From assembly GCA_017436325.1 (NCBI GenBank), contig JAFSDI010000031.1, positions 1 through 49,049 of the forward strand: a DNA stretch of 49,049 nucleotides, in the 5' to 3' direction. The position numbers and the translations under genes are program-made. Under the pieces are notes generated by a model that was given only the letters and a program-made list of their open reading frames with translations, did not search any database and was not told the origin of the DNA. Every line of letters starts with the position of its first letter. Position 1 is the stretch's first letter. Of this stretch, positions 25,403 through 33,815 are shown piece by piece. This stretch comes from Alphaproteobacteria bacterium. Its GTDB lineage: Bacteria > Pseudomonadota > Alphaproteobacteria > Rs-D84.

Positions 25403-26665
25403 TTGGCAAACCAAACTATAAATATTAATCGTAAGCGATATGCAGTTGGCCTGATGTGGCAGCCAATTGGGGCGGGTTTTAACGCACGTAATTATGCGCG
25501 TAATTTATCAAACACAATTAACCGCCGCCTGAATCTGTATATAGAATATCGTGCAATGGTTGGTTTGGGCGCACGACGTGATGGTCTGCACACAGGTATG
25601 TACAGCGCAGCTGCAGAAGTGATGGAATCGTTTTCAGAATACACCTCTTTTCTGGCAGTGTTTCAGGTACCAAACGGTTTTTATCTGGTCGCGTCACGTA
25701 ATGGAATTATTTTACAAGATATATTGTTCGATAATGCAGATGCAGCACGCAGGGAATACGTCAAACTGTCTGAAATCCCAGATTGGGGCGCATTCTTTGC
25801 ACCAAGCACATGGGGAATGCCACGTGCAATTGAACGTAATATTTCTGAATTGTTAAGTAATCGGTCACACGTATTTCTGCGCCCTATTAGTCATTTTAAA
25901 TCTGCTGCGACTTCATTATTGCTGGTTGGGGCGTTTATCCTGTTATTCGTTGCTGTCTTTCGTGATTCAATTGTTCAATCGGGAAATACAGGGGCACAGG
26001 TTGCAGAACTTAATCCCGAATTAGTCGCAGAATATAAACGACAAATCGAAGAAAAAAATAAAGAACTTGATGCACAATTCAAAATAGAAAAACAATTACC
26101 ACCGCCGCCGTTGGTTATGCCGTATGAAAATCTGCCAAATCCAATTGCACGCGCTGAATTATGCTATCAGGCGATGGCTTTCTTGATGCAACCTGTTGCA
26201 GGTTGGAATCAGACCTATGTTTCGTGCGAAGAAGAATATGTGATTGCAGAATTTGTAAGAACATTTGGAACGCTGGTTGAATTCTATGAAATCGCAACCG
26301 ATTTAATGCCAGGGGCATATGTAGAAGAAATCAATGAAGATACACTGCGTGTCAGGGCAGCATTACCAATACTGGATACTTTTTCTTCACAAGATGAGCG
26401 CGACCCCGATTCAGTCGTTCGTGATATAACCAGCATATTCCAAGGTTTTGATATGAATCTGAATACACAAATTGTTGTCGATACAATCAGTAATGGGGTC
26501 GATACTGTAAATCTGAACGTTGTCGAGGTTGGCGCAGATACAAAACTGATACCAATGCAGTTTATGGATGTTTTTGAAGATTTTGGTGGCGTATACTTAA
26601 TGCGCGCATCATGGGACATGATGTCTCGTACTTGGAACTATGAGGTGATAATCTATGCAAAGTAA
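25403..26665 (+). CDS. pilO2: Type IVb pilus accessory protein PilO2
   Basis: A 420-residue protein that matches the layout of the PilO2 (pilin accessory) family of IncI/R64-like thin pili. An N-terminal cytoplasmic domain (about 1-160; opening NINRKRYAVGLMWQPI) is followed by one membrane helix (about 172-192), a coiled coil (about 205-235) and a periplasmic domain to the end. In the R64 system the protein connects the inner-membrane platform with the periplasmic complex. Start is TTG, supported by AGAGAGA six bases upstream and lack of an ATG. It overlaps pilP by 11 bases. Family assignment is from recall of domain layout, not a search. Confidence 0.8.
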   Translation: MANQTININRKRYAVGLMWQPIGAGFNARNYARNLSNTINRRLNLYIEYRAMVGLGARRDGLHTGMYSAAAEVMESFSEYTSFLAVFQVPNGFYLVASRNGIILQDILFDNADAARREYVKLSEIPDWGAFFAPSTWGMPRAIERNISELLSNRSHVFLRPISHFKSAATSLLLVGAFILLFVAVFRDSIVQSGNTGAQVAELNPELVAEYKRQIEEKNKELDAQFKIEKQLPPPPLVMPYENLPNPIARAELCYQAMAFLMQPVAGWNQTYVSCEEEYVIAEFVRTFGTLVEFYEIATDLMPGAYVEEINEDTLRVRAALPILDTFSSQDERDPDSVVRDITSIFQGFDMNLNTQIVVDTISNGVDTVNLNVVEVGADTKLIPMQFMDVFEDFGGVYLMRASWDMMSRTWNYEVIIYAK

Positions 26666-27383
26666 GAAAAAAATGTTATTTGGTTTGGTCTTTTTTAGTG
26701 CGCTTTCATTCGTTTGTTCTGCACACTCTGCCGCTGTGTACGTTGAATCTGCTGATGAATTTCTTGATGACAGCGGTGAAGTTTTTGAAGAACAATCAAT
26801 TTCTATGGATGACGTTGCCGCAAATGCCATTAATAATTATTCACCACAAGGTTCTTTGTTTCAGCAAATCACGGATTTGGAACAAGAAAAAATCTTGATG
26901 CAACTTGAAAAAGAACGCGCACAACTGGACCTGGAACTGGATAGACTGGCGGCAGAAAAAATTAAACTGCATATGGAAATCGATACCTTGTCAGGTCGCG
27001 CAGAACAACAACAACAAGAAATAGAAACTCAAAAAGCAAAACTGGAAGCAGAAGCTGCACGTATCGAACGTGAAAAAGAATCTTGGTTGGCAGAAGCAGA
27101 ACAAAAAGCAAATCAACACACCGCAACAACATCTGCACCAGCATCAGTGACAACCACACCAAACATTGATATCGCACAAAAATACAGACTGGTAAACGTT
27201 GTCGGCGCAGGTAATCAATTACAAGCAACCGTAGAAGACCTGTCAACAGGACAAAGCAAAAGAATTAGTGTTGGTAAAAAACTTGACGGACTGACCGTAA
27301 AAACCATTTCTGTTTATGATGGGGTGGTTTTTGTAGACTCTGATGGAATAACACAAACACTTAATGTCAGCAGTGGAAATTAA
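26655..27383 (+). CDS. pilP: Type IVb pilus biogenesis protein PilP
   Basis: A 242-residue periplasmic protein. The signal peptide (MQSKKKMLFGLVFFSALSFVCSAHS) is followed by an acidic part, a strong coiled coil (about 75-155, rich in Glu, Gln, Lys and Leu) and a small C-terminal beta domain (about 175-240; YRLVNVVGAGNQLQATVEDL) typical of PilP. The coiled coil is longer than in R64 PilP. It overlaps pilO2 by 11 bases and lies six bases before pilQ, so the products are made together. Confidence 0.8.
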   Translation: MQSKKKMLFGLVFFSALSFVCSAHSAAVYVESADEFLDDSGEVFEEQSISMDDVAANAINNYSPQGSLFQQITDLEQEKILMQLEKERAQLDLELDRLAAEKIKLHMEIDTLSGRAEQQQQEIETQKAKLEAEAARIEREKESWLAEAEQKANQHTATTSAPASVTTTPNIDIAQKYRLVNVVGAGNQLQATVEDLSTGQSKRISVGKKLDGLTVKTISVYDGVVFVDSDGITQTLNVSSGN

Positions 27384-27388
27384 ATAAT

Positions 27389-29023
27389 ATGACAAAAAAC
27401 AACGATAATCTTGAAGAAATAAAAACTGATGGAAAACCATCTGTTCCGTCTGGATTGGAAAATCAGGAATCTAAAGACATTATTGAATACCTGTTCGCAA
27501 ATGGAAATCGTCTGCTGACCGCAACAGGGGCTGCGTTCGAATTGCCACGCGATACACAGGGATTGTTGGCATATTTTACCGGTGGTGAAATCATCATTTC
27601 GCGTACACATCGATATGATGGGCGGGTTTTGTCTTTTCTGGATTTGCTGAAACATCGTGGTCGGAAAATTCGCGAACCATACTATTCTGATCTGGGGCTA
27701 ATTTCCAATATATACAAAACACAAGAAATGCGCGCGGGTGGCCCAATTCGTTCACGTGTGGATTTTGATAACCAAATGCAAAAGGACTTTGTTGATATTA
27801 TCGCAAAGGCCGCATCCCAAAAGGTTTCTGATGTTCATATAGAGGTTGCAGACCAAACAACAATCTATTTTCGTATCGATGGCAGTATGCAACCCGTATT
27901 GGAATATAATTCACAATGGGGCGAATCTTTTGTTCGTGCTGCGTTCGCATCATCTGATATGTCGAATGCAAACTATGCCCAAAACGAATATCAATCTGCA
28001 CAAAAAGACGGACGAACACCACTGCGCGGAACAAAGGATTTATACTTGCCATCGGGCGTGCTGGGCGTTCGTATGCAATTTAATCCGATTGCATTTGGCA
28101 GCAGATATGTTGTTATGCGCCTGCTTTATGATAACCCATCACAAGGTATAAAAACAGAACAAGAATTCGGGCCTTATGAACAACGTTTGCTGGCACGTAT
28201 GCGTTCTTTCCCAACAGGATTGGTTATTGTTGCAGGACCAACCAGTTCAGGTAAGTCAACAACATTAGTGCGCAATATGGCACTGATGCTGAAAGAGCGG
28301 AATTATGAAATTAACTTAATTACTGTGGAAAATCCCGTTGAACAAAAAATTTTTGGCGCACATCAAATGCCAGTGGTAAACACCACCAACGAAGAACAAC
28401 GCGAAGAAAAATATGTCGAAGCATTGGCTGCTGCTTTGCGAAGCGACCCTGATACACTTATGGTTGGCGAAATTCGTACACTTGCGGCCGCACAATTGAC
28501 TGTACGTGGCGCGTTGTCGGGGCATAACGTATGGACAACATTGCACGCTAATTCCGCGATGGCCGCGTTAACACGACTGTTAGATTTAGGCATTGAACCG
28601 TTTAAACTAAAAGAAGAAACCCTTATGCGTGGACTGGTTTCGATGCGACTGTTTAAAAAAGTTTGCCCGCATTGTCGCGAACCATTGGAAAAACACCCAG
28701 AAAAAGGTGCTTATAAACGCACAATGGAAATGTATGGCGAATTAGGGGTACGTCAGGCGTACCTGCGCGGGGATGGTTGCCCACACTGTGGCGGCACAGG
28801 AACTTTGGGACGTATAAAAGCCGGTGAAATCATTATCACTAACAGTGAATTTTTACGTCTGGCACTGTCTGGAAACACAGATGGCGCAGTCCAATACTGG
28901 TTAGAAAATATGAACGGACGAACCCTGAAAGAAGCGGCTGTATCGCTGATGTTACAGGGGATAATTAGTGTAGACGAACTTGAACGTTGGGTTGGATATG
29001 TAAACGAACCAGGGGCATATTAA
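27389..29023 (+). CDS. pilQ: Type IVb pilus assembly ATPase PilQ (GspE/PilB-like)
   Basis: A 544-residue secretion ATPase that powers pilus extension. Walker A GPTSSGKST lies at about 283-291, the Asp box and Walker B (SDPDTLMVGEIR) at about 350-362, and the His box near 385. Two CPHC motifs (about 426-429 and 464-467) form the zinc site characteristic of the GspE subfamily. In the R64 nomenclature this ATPase is called PilQ, unlike the secretin PilQ of type IVa pili. It precedes pilR by a one-base gap. Confidence 0.9.
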   Translation: MTKNNDNLEEIKTDGKPSVPSGLENQESKDIIEYLFANGNRLLTATGAAFELPRDTQGLLAYFTGGEIIISRTHRYDGRVLSFLDLLKHRGRKIREPYYSDLGLISNIYKTQEMRAGGPIRSRVDFDNQMQKDFVDIIAKAASQKVSDVHIEVADQTTIYFRIDGSMQPVLEYNSQWGESFVRAAFASSDMSNANYAQNEYQSAQKDGRTPLRGTKDLYLPSGVLGVRMQFNPIAFGSRYVVMRLLYDNPSQGIKTEQEFGPYEQRLLARMRSFPTGLVIVAGPTSSGKSTTLVRNMALMLKERNYEINLITVENPVEQKIFGAHQMPVVNTTNEEQREEKYVEALAAALRSDPDTLMVGEIRTLAAAQLTVRGALSGHNVWTTLHANSAMAALTRLLDLGIEPFKLKEETLMRGLVSMRLFKKVCPHCREPLEKHPEKGAYKRTMEMYGELGVRQAYLRGDGCPHCGGTGTLGRIKAGEIIITNSEFLRLALSGNTDGAVQYWLENMNGRTLKEAAVSLMLQGIISVDELERWVGYVNEPGAY

Positions 29024-29024
29024 T

Positions 29025-30095
29025 ATGAATAAACTTGAATTATTATATGCAAAATGGGTGTTTAGAACAAGTACAGAAAAACGTATGGCGCTGTGTCGTA
29101 AGCTGGCATCTTTATTAAGAAACGACTTTACGTTAATCGATGCACTGGAACGCTTAGAAGTTATTGAATCAAAAAATGGCACAAAACCACGTGAGCCTTT
29201 TGCAATTGTTATGCGTCAATGGCAACATAATCTGGAACGCGGTATGACTTTTTCAGAAGCAACACGTGGCTGGGTTCCACCAGATGAAACACTGTTGGTT
29301 TCGTCTGGAAATTTGTCAGATTTGGCAGTCGCATTGGAAAATGTAGGTCGTGTGGTTGACGGCACAAATCGTATTCGCCGCGCGATGACCAGCGCAATCG
29401 CATATCCGTTGTTCTTATTAGCACTGACATTTGGTATTATCATTATGGTTGGAATATATCTGGTCCCGCCATTAGCAGAGGTTGCCGGTAATAATATAGT
29501 TTGGCGCGGTATGGCGCGTTCATTGGTTGTACTGTCTGATTTTTCAATTAAATACTGGTATTTATTCTTGGTCATTTTTGCAAGTTTGATTGCGATAATT
29601 TGGGCTAGTTTGGCAAACTGGTCAGGACGATTACGCGTATTTTTTGATAAACTGCCACCGTGGAATGTTTATAAAATTCAAGTTTCTGTTGGATGGCTGA
29701 TGTCATTGGCGGCAATCGTAAAAGCCGGCGGAACAATTCCAGATGCACTGCGTTTATTGGCAGATAATGCAAATAAATATCTGCGTAGTATACTGAATAT
29801 CACAATGCGACATATTGCAAATGGTGATAATTTAGGGGTCGCGCTGGCAAATACAGGACGAAAATTCCCAGATGATGAAATTATTGGCGACCTTATCATT
29901 TATGCTGATATGAATGGATTTGACGATAATTTAAATCAAATTGCAAATGACTATCTGGAAGAATCTGTTAGAAAAATGGAACACGTATCAAACATCTTGA
30001 ACAGTATCGGTATTTTGATGGTGTCCGCTATTATTGCGTGGGTTGTTTTAGGAACATTTCAGATGCAAGACCAAATAACAGCAATGCTGGGCTAA
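29025..30095 (+). CDS. pilR: Type IVb pilus inner-membrane platform PilR (GspF-like)
   Basis: A 356-residue GspF-family protein forming the inner-membrane platform. Cytoplasmic helical domain 1 (about 15-125) precedes membrane helices at about 124-148 and 165-190, the second domain (about 215-320), and a last helix (about 328-348). It ends the operon; no pilin (PilS), secretin (PilN) or lipoprotein (PilL) gene follows, and a terminator comes at once. Confidence 0.88.
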   Translation: MNKLELLYAKWVFRTSTEKRMALCRKLASLLRNDFTLIDALERLEVIESKNGTKPREPFAIVMRQWQHNLERGMTFSEATRGWVPPDETLLVSSGNLSDLAVALENVGRVVDGTNRIRRAMTSAIAYPLFLLALTFGIIIMVGIYLVPPLAEVAGNNIVWRGMARSLVVLSDFSIKYWYLFLVIFASLIAIIWASLANWSGRLRVFFDKLPPWNVYKIQVSVGWLMSLAAIVKAGGTIPDALRLLADNANKYLRSILNITMRHIANGDNLGVALANTGRKFPDDEIIGDLIIYADMNGFDDNLNQIANDYLEESVRKMEHVSNILNSIGILMVSAIIAWVVLGTFQMQDQITAMLG

Positions 30096-30096
30096 A

Positions 30097-30120
30097 AAAA
30101 ACCGTCAATTGACGGTTTTT
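30097..30120. terminator. Bidirectional terminator
   Basis: A palindrome ACCGTCAATTGACGGT (30101-30116) flanked by A7 and T5. It lies between the convergent pilR and the 132-residue gene and can serve both. Confidence 0.85.
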
Positions 30121-30517
30121 ATCGTGATAATTTATTCAATCGTGATGTGTGAAAATCTATCTGTATCTGACGCCAGTTCTGTGCAGCACGTTGCGTAATG
30201 GGTGTCTTTCTGATTGAATCCGCAATAATGGAATCCTTGACCATTGCGTTTAATTCTTGTTCCGCCGATTGCCAAGAAATAAAAGCAGAATCTAATGCGG
30301 CATCATAATTTCTTAGCGAATCATTTATTGCTTTTTCACGTAACATATCATATGAAGAATATTTATAGTCAACCTCTATACGTTTTGCAGCAATGTCTTT
30401 TGATTTTACATCCGGAACATCGCGGTCCGCAACCAATTTATACGTATCAAGGCCAACAACACCAAGCAATAAAACAAACCATAACCAATTATTATTCTTT
30501 TTTGTTTCGTTTTTCAT
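30119..30517 (-). CDS. Small single-pass membrane protein, unknown function
   Basis: A 132-residue protein that I do not recognise. The start at 30517 is set by CAGGAG eight bases upstream. A Lys/Asn-rich head (MKNETKKNNNW) precedes one membrane helix (about 11-28, LWFVLLLGVVGLDTYKLV) and then a charged helical domain, probably periplasmic, with many Ser, Asp and Arg. No signal peptidase site is evident, so it is likely an anchored protein. It is monocistronic between tRNA-Glu and the pil terminator. Confidence 0.7.
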   Translation of the reverse strand: MKNETKKNNNWLWFVLLLGVVGLDTYKLVADRDVPDVKSKDIAAKRIEVDYKYSSYDMLREKAINDSLRNYDAALDSAFISWQSAEQELNAMVKDSIIADSIRKTPITQRAAQNWRQIQIDFHTSRLNKLSR

Positions 30518-30611
30518 AGCATTAACTCCTGTGCAAGAAAACAATCAATTCTTTGCTTAAAAGATAGTACAAAATATAAAAATGTCAAGCATTAAAATCA
30601 ATAAATAATTT

Positions 30612-30686
30612 TGGCACTCCCAACGGGAATCGAACCCGTGTTACCAGAATGAGAATCTGATGTCCTAACCGCTAGACGATGGGAGC
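30612..30686 (-). tRNA. tRNA-Glu (CTC)
   Basis: A 75-nt tRNA with encoded CCA. The acceptor is GCTCCCA/TGGGAGT with one G-T pair, the D-arm is CGTCTAGCGGTTAGGAC, the anticodon stem is TCAGA/TCTGG, the loop is TTCTCAT with anticodon CTC, and the T-arm is ACGGG-TTCGATT-CCCGT. The opening GCTCCCATCGTCTAGCGG is typical of alphaproteobacterial tRNA-Glu. The CTC anticodon reads GAG only; a TTC tRNA-Glu must exist elsewhere. Confidence 0.95.
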
Positions 30687-30705
30687 CTGATATAAAAGCA
30701 ACGCA

Positions 30706-30734
30706 ATCATACACTGTTATTTAGTATAATGCAA
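30706..30734 (-). promoter_or_regulatory. Promoter of tRNA-Glu
   Basis: On the minus strand TTGCAT (30729-30734), 17-base spacer, TATGAT (30706-30711), about 20 bases before the mature 5' end. Confidence 0.6.
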
Positions 30735-30756
30735 TAATTCTTTGCAAAACACCAAT

Positions 30757-30817
30757 AAAAAAATGAACTGTGTCCCAAATAAGATTTCTTAGTATCTGTT
30801 GTTTTGGTCACAGTTCA
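30757..30817 (-). terminator. Terminator of infC
   Basis: TGAACTGTG (30764-30772) pairs perfectly with CACAGTTCA (30809-30817), and an inner CCAAA/TTTGG adds five pairs. On the minus strand the stem is followed by T7. The loop is about 23 nt, long for a terminator. Confidence 0.75.
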
Positions 30818-30827
30818 TAACAGGATA

Positions 30828-31385
30828 TTATTTTGTATTTTTCGCGGGTGCTATAATAATAGACTTTGTACGTTCATCAGGCTTTGATTTAGATTCCAAA
30901 ACACCCTGATCACCAACGATTTCAATGATACGCGCAAATAATTCAGGAACAGCATCTTTACCACGCGCCAGAACTTTTTTAGAACCCTTGGTCATAACTG
31001 CAACTTTTACCTTGTTGCCGTCCGCCAAAAATTCAAATAATTTCTTCATTTTTATCTTCAAATCGTTTTCTTCGATAAAAGGCTTTACCCAAACTTCTTT
31101 AAGTTCGATACTTTTTTGTTTTTTCTTGGCATCAGAAGCACGCTTTTTCTGTTCGTACTTATACTTACCATAATCCATAATTTTAGTTATAACAGTCGGA
31201 CCGTTGGCATTAATTTCAACCAAATCTAGCCCCATATCAATCGCCATCTGCAATGCCTGCGATGTTGGCATAACGCCCAGATTTTGGCCATCAGCACTGA
31301 TTACTTGAACCGCCTTGGCAAAGATGCGATTGTTTATACGCGCGCCAGTATCACGGCGATTATCATTATTAAATGTAGGTTTAAT
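30828..31385 (-). CDS. infC: Translation initiation factor IF-3, AUU start
   Basis: A 185-residue IF-3, which keeps ribosomal subunits apart and checks start-codon choice. The N-domain opens with the conserved INNRIFAKAVQVI and GQNLGVMPTSQAL; the linker is basic (KYEQKKRASDAKKKQ) and the C-domain runs to the end. The internal ATG at 31271 would remove 38 conserved residues. In frame, the only start with a ribosome site is ATT at 31385-31383, preceded by AAAGGAG with a six-base spacing. An AUU start is the known basis of infC autoregulation in other bacteria: IF-3 rejects its own start codon when abundant. The gene is not followed by rpmI-rplT, its usual partners. Confidence 0.93.
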   Translation of the reverse strand: MKPTFNNDNRRDTGARINNRIFAKAVQVISADGQNLGVMPTSQALQMAIDMGLDLVEINANGPTVITKIMDYGKYKYEQKKRASDAKKKQKSIELKEVWVKPFIEENDLKIKMKKLFEFLADGNKVKVAVMTKGSKKVLARGKDAVPELFARIIEIVGDQGVLESKSKPDERTKSIIIAPAKNTK

Positions 31386-31398
31386 TGTAGGCTCCTTT
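31383..31398 (-). promoter_or_regulatory. infC ribosome site with AUU start
   Basis: AAAGGAG (31398-31392), six-base spacer CCTACA, then ATT. A strong ribosome site combined with a rare start codon is the conserved autoregulatory arrangement of infC. Confidence 0.85.
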
Positions 31399-31425
31399 AT
31401 TACAATATGCGTGAATTATTAACTA

Positions 31426-32202
31426 TTATTCGGCACTTTTCAAGATATTTTCAACATTTTGTAACACTGTCCAAACATCGCGTTTTGCCGCAGGCTTTAG
31501 AATTAAATAATTTGGATGAAAAATCGGAATAATTTTTGCCCCAGATGCGTGCCCTGAAACTGTCCCATGTGATTTTGCTAAATTTACACACGCAAATTCA
31601 GTCGCAGGCAATGTACCAAGTGTCAAAATTACACGCGGTGATAATAATTCAATTGCCTTGTCAATAAAGGGGCGTGACAAATCCAGCTCTTCACGCGTAG
31701 GGGTGCGCCCGCCAGGAGTGCGCCAAAATACAGATGGTATAATCGAAACCTGTTCGCGCCCCAACCCAATCGCAGCCAGCATTTTATCCATCAGTTCACC
31801 CGCAGCCCCAGATAAAATGCGGCCAGTCGCATCATCATCAGAACTGGGGACATCAGTTATTATCATCAAATCACCATTACCAATATGCGGCAAAACCACA
31901 TTTGTTGCAACAGACCGCAACGGATGGTCGAATTCACTTATCATTCTGTTAAGCATCGCCATATCATTAGGCCGCGATGCCATCGCACGAACTGTATCCA
32001 ACGATATAGTCGCAGTCGGCGCAACCGCCGGAACAACAGATGCAGCACAACGCCCAATTTCTGAAACAACACCCATGGCCGTAACAGGATTTGTTTCCGC
32101 AGGTGTTGATACAGGCTTTTCACGTGGCGCAGTAAAGGGAATATCAGACAATTCCCAGACAACACCAGATAAACATAAATCAATCAATGCATTTTGAGAC
32201 AT
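31426..32202 (-). CDS. Uracil-DNA glycosylase superfamily protein
   Basis: A 258-residue protein of the family 4-like uracil-DNA glycosylase superfamily, DNA base-excision enzymes. The C-terminal core has the GDLMIITDVPSSDDDATGR block (motif A region, about 115-133), SVFWRTPGGRTPT, and the HPNYLI motif (about 228-233), matching the HPSYLL motif of the family. Known family 4 enzymes hold a 4Fe-4S cluster with four Cys; here only three scattered Cys are visible and the CxxC pattern is missing. The N-terminal 90 residues are an unrelated low-complexity section. ATG at 32202 has AAGGAA upstream. It is divergent from pal. Confidence 0.8.
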   Translation of the reverse strand: MSQNALIDLCLSGVVWELSDIPFTAPREKPVSTPAETNPVTAMGVVSEIGRCAASVVPAVAPTATISLDTVRAMASRPNDMAMLNRMISEFDHPLRSVATNVVLPHIGNGDLMIITDVPSSDDDATGRILSGAAGELMDKMLAAIGLGREQVSIIPSVFWRTPGGRTPTREELDLSRPFIDKAIELLSPRVILTLGTLPATEFACVNLAKSHGTVSGHASGAKIIPIFHPNYLILKPAAKRDVWTVLQNVENILKSAE

Positions 32203-32213
32203 TCGATTTTTCC

Positions 32214-32242
32214 TTGAAATTTTTGTCCTTTTATTATACAAT
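32214..32242 (+). promoter_or_regulatory. Promoter of pal
   Basis: TTGAAA (32214-32219), 17-base spacer, TACAAT (32237-32242). A minus-strand TATAAT in the same space may serve the divergent gene. Confidence 0.45.
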
Positions 32243-32278
32243 ATAGCACGAGCAACAGAAACTCAAGGGAGTATTTTC

Positions 32279-32695
32279 ATGAAAATAAAAAACTTTGCTT
32301 TATTGGCTGGAATGACAGGTTTATTGGCCGCATGTGGCGGTTCATCAATTGTTGAACCAGCAAACCTGAACGAACAACGCGTATTCTTTGCTTTTAATTC
32401 TGCAGAAATTAGCGAAGAAGCCCGTAATAACTTGTTGGGTCAGTCGTTGTATATGAAAAACCACGACAATGTTAAAATACAAATCGCAGGAAACTGTGAC
32501 GAACGCGGTTCAACAGAATACAACTTGGCACTGGGCGCACGTCGTGCAAATGCCGCGAAAGAAGTTTTGGTCAAAGACGGTGTTTGTGAAAAACGTATTT
32601 CTACCATTTCATATGGTAAAGAACGTCCATTGGTCCAAGGCACAGGTGAAAACGTCTGGAAATGGAATCGTAACGCAACAACAACTGTTAAATAA
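32279..32695 (+). CDS. pal: Peptidoglycan-associated lipoprotein Pal
   Basis: A 138-residue lipoprotein of the Tol-Pal system that ties the outer membrane to peptidoglycan. The lipobox LLAAC places the acylated Cys at residue 19. The OmpA-like domain (about 33-135) has the peptidoglycan-binding signature AGNCDERGSTEYNLALGARRA. AAGGGAG precedes the ATG. The tol genes are not adjacent, so it stands alone here, closed by the hairpin at 32715. Confidence 0.94.
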   Translation: MKIKNFALLAGMTGLLAACGGSSIVEPANLNEQRVFFAFNSAEISEEARNNLLGQSLYMKNHDNVKIQIAGNCDERGSTEYNLALGARRANAAKEVLVKDGVCEKRISTISYGKERPLVQGTGENVWKWNRNATTTVK

Positions 32696-32714
32696 TTGTT
32701 GTTTTTGTAAATCT

Positions 32715-32739
32715 GCCGCCCAATTGGGCGGCTTTTTTT
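32715..32739 (+). terminator. Terminator of pal
   Basis: Palindrome GCCGCCCAATTGGGCGGC followed by T7. Confidence 0.92.
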
Positions 32740-32773
32740 CATTATTTAACCAAATATAAAACCTTGTTAGGTT

Positions 32774-33538
32774 TTATTTATTTTGTTCTTCATCGGTCAA
32801 ATCCATTTTTACCCAAGTATATGTAATATCACCGTCTATTTTCTTGGCAGTCAGAACATATTGACCGTCATCAGTATTAGTTGGCAATTCTATGGATTTT
32901 ACCTTGCTATTAATTTCTTTGATACCCAAATATGTTTCGTTTTCAGAATTCGTCCAACCATTTAACAATCTATCTGTCACACCTGCCAGACCAGGAAAAG
33001 ACGCATCAAAAAAACTGTGACGCATCATCGTAAACATATAATTGTCAAGTTGTTGTTCATTAAAATTAAATGTATTAAATAATTCAGATTTATATGGTAT
33101 ATCGTAATTAAAATCATTACCCTGATGCCAACCAACCTGAAGCAAATGTTCAAGATTTATTACAGTATCAGATAAGTATATTAAGCCATCATATTCATCC
33201 GGGCCGTAATAAAAACCATTCATCATCATATCAAGTAAATTTGTGACGGATGGTGCACCTTCTTCGTTGCTGTATAACATAGAAAGCATACCACCAATAT
33301 CCGTTGGCAAATCAACTGGTTCTGTCGCGCAGTTAAAATCGGCTTCCTTACACAGCCATTCTATTGTTCCGGTTGGCAGGGTTCCGATTTTTGTTTCCAA
33401 TGCAGAAATATCACCAATATCTGTCTTTAAGGCATATTTTTGTATAGCTTCGTCAAAAAAACCGCGGGATATGATTGATGCGGTTGCAGCACTGGTGACC
33501 GTGAATGTTAAAATCGCACCGGCAAAAATTTTTTTCAT
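32774..33538 (-). CDS. Secreted protein behind leader RNA C, unknown function
   Basis: A 254-residue exported protein that I do not recognise. The start at 33538 is fixed by AAGGAGA five bases upstream and the signal peptide MKKIFAGAILTFTVTSAATA; frames extending further upstream run through the leader RNA. After cleavage come IISRGFFDEAIQKYALKTDI and then a Cys pair (WLCKEADFNC), with a helical, acidic body and a C-terminal segment (GQYVLTAKKIDGDITYTWVKM) that looks like a beta-hairpin common in surface proteins. The early layout resembles the two leader B proteins. Confidence 0.8.
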   Translation of the reverse strand: MKKIFAGAILTFTVTSAATASIISRGFFDEAIQKYALKTDIGDISALETKIGTLPTGTIEWLCKEADFNCATEPVDLPTDIGGMLSMLYSNEEGAPSVTNLLDMMMNGFYYGPDEYDGLIYLSDTVINLEHLLQVGWHQGNDFNYDIPYKSELFNTFNFNEQQLDNYMFTMMRHSFFDASFPGLAGVTDRLLNGWTNSENETYLGIKEINSKVKSIELPTNTDDGQYVLTAKKIDGDITYTWVKMDLTDEEQNK

Positions 33539-33557
33539 ATATTCTCCTTTTCCATAT

Positions 33558-33588
33558 AAAAAATACCGCAGTGAGAAATACTTGCGGT
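33558..33588 (-). terminator. Terminator within leader RNA C
   Basis: On the minus strand ACCGCAAGT pairs with ACTGCGGT (one bulge), followed by ATTTTTT. It lies between the structured leader and the ribosome site at about 33544-33550. Confidence 0.78.
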
Positions 33589-33812
33589 CGGGGAGTTGGA
33601 AAATCAGCATCTTATTGATTCTGTGGTTTTCGGGTTGCCCCTGTTGTATAACCATCAGCCCCCCGACAAAAATGTCAGGGTGTGTTAAAATACAGTGCAA
33701 ATACAGGGATTTGTTTGTCGGAATAACGACACCTAATATATGACCACATATATTTGCACCGAAGACGCTAAGGCTTTCCACAGCCCCGAACCAGATTCCC
33801 ACCTAGTTCGTT
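33558..33812 (-). ncRNA. Structured leader RNA C (member 3 of three)
   Basis: Transcript order on the minus strand: P1 CGAACTAG/CTGGTTCG (33803-33810 with 33787-33794), P2 GGCT-GTGGAA-AGCC (33772-33785), pseudoknot strand GCGTCTT (33762-33768), a roughly 80-base variable section, P4 CCCTGAC/GTCGGG (33674-33680 with 33662-33667, one bulge), P5 GGTT/AACC with an inner GGG/CCC (33625-33653), and P6 AATCA/TGATT (33602-33620). The P6 loop contains AAGATGC, which pairs with the pseudoknot strand (seven pairs, one G-U). CCCCGAC (33587-33593) repeats the P4 5' arm and pairs perfectly with GTCGGGG (33661-33667). It ends with the terminator. Larger than A and B in its variable section only. Confidence 0.8.
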
Positions 33813-33815
33813 TTT

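Noticed and set aside
33640..33670. Hammerhead-like CTGATG and CGAAA pieces in leader C
   Set aside because: The core CTGATGA is not matched, and neither A nor B has the motif, so a hammerhead ribozyme is not supported.
33539..33802. N-terminal extension of the leader C protein
   Set aside because: The open frame runs through the terminator and hairpins of the leader; a strong ribosome site and signal peptide place the start at 33538.
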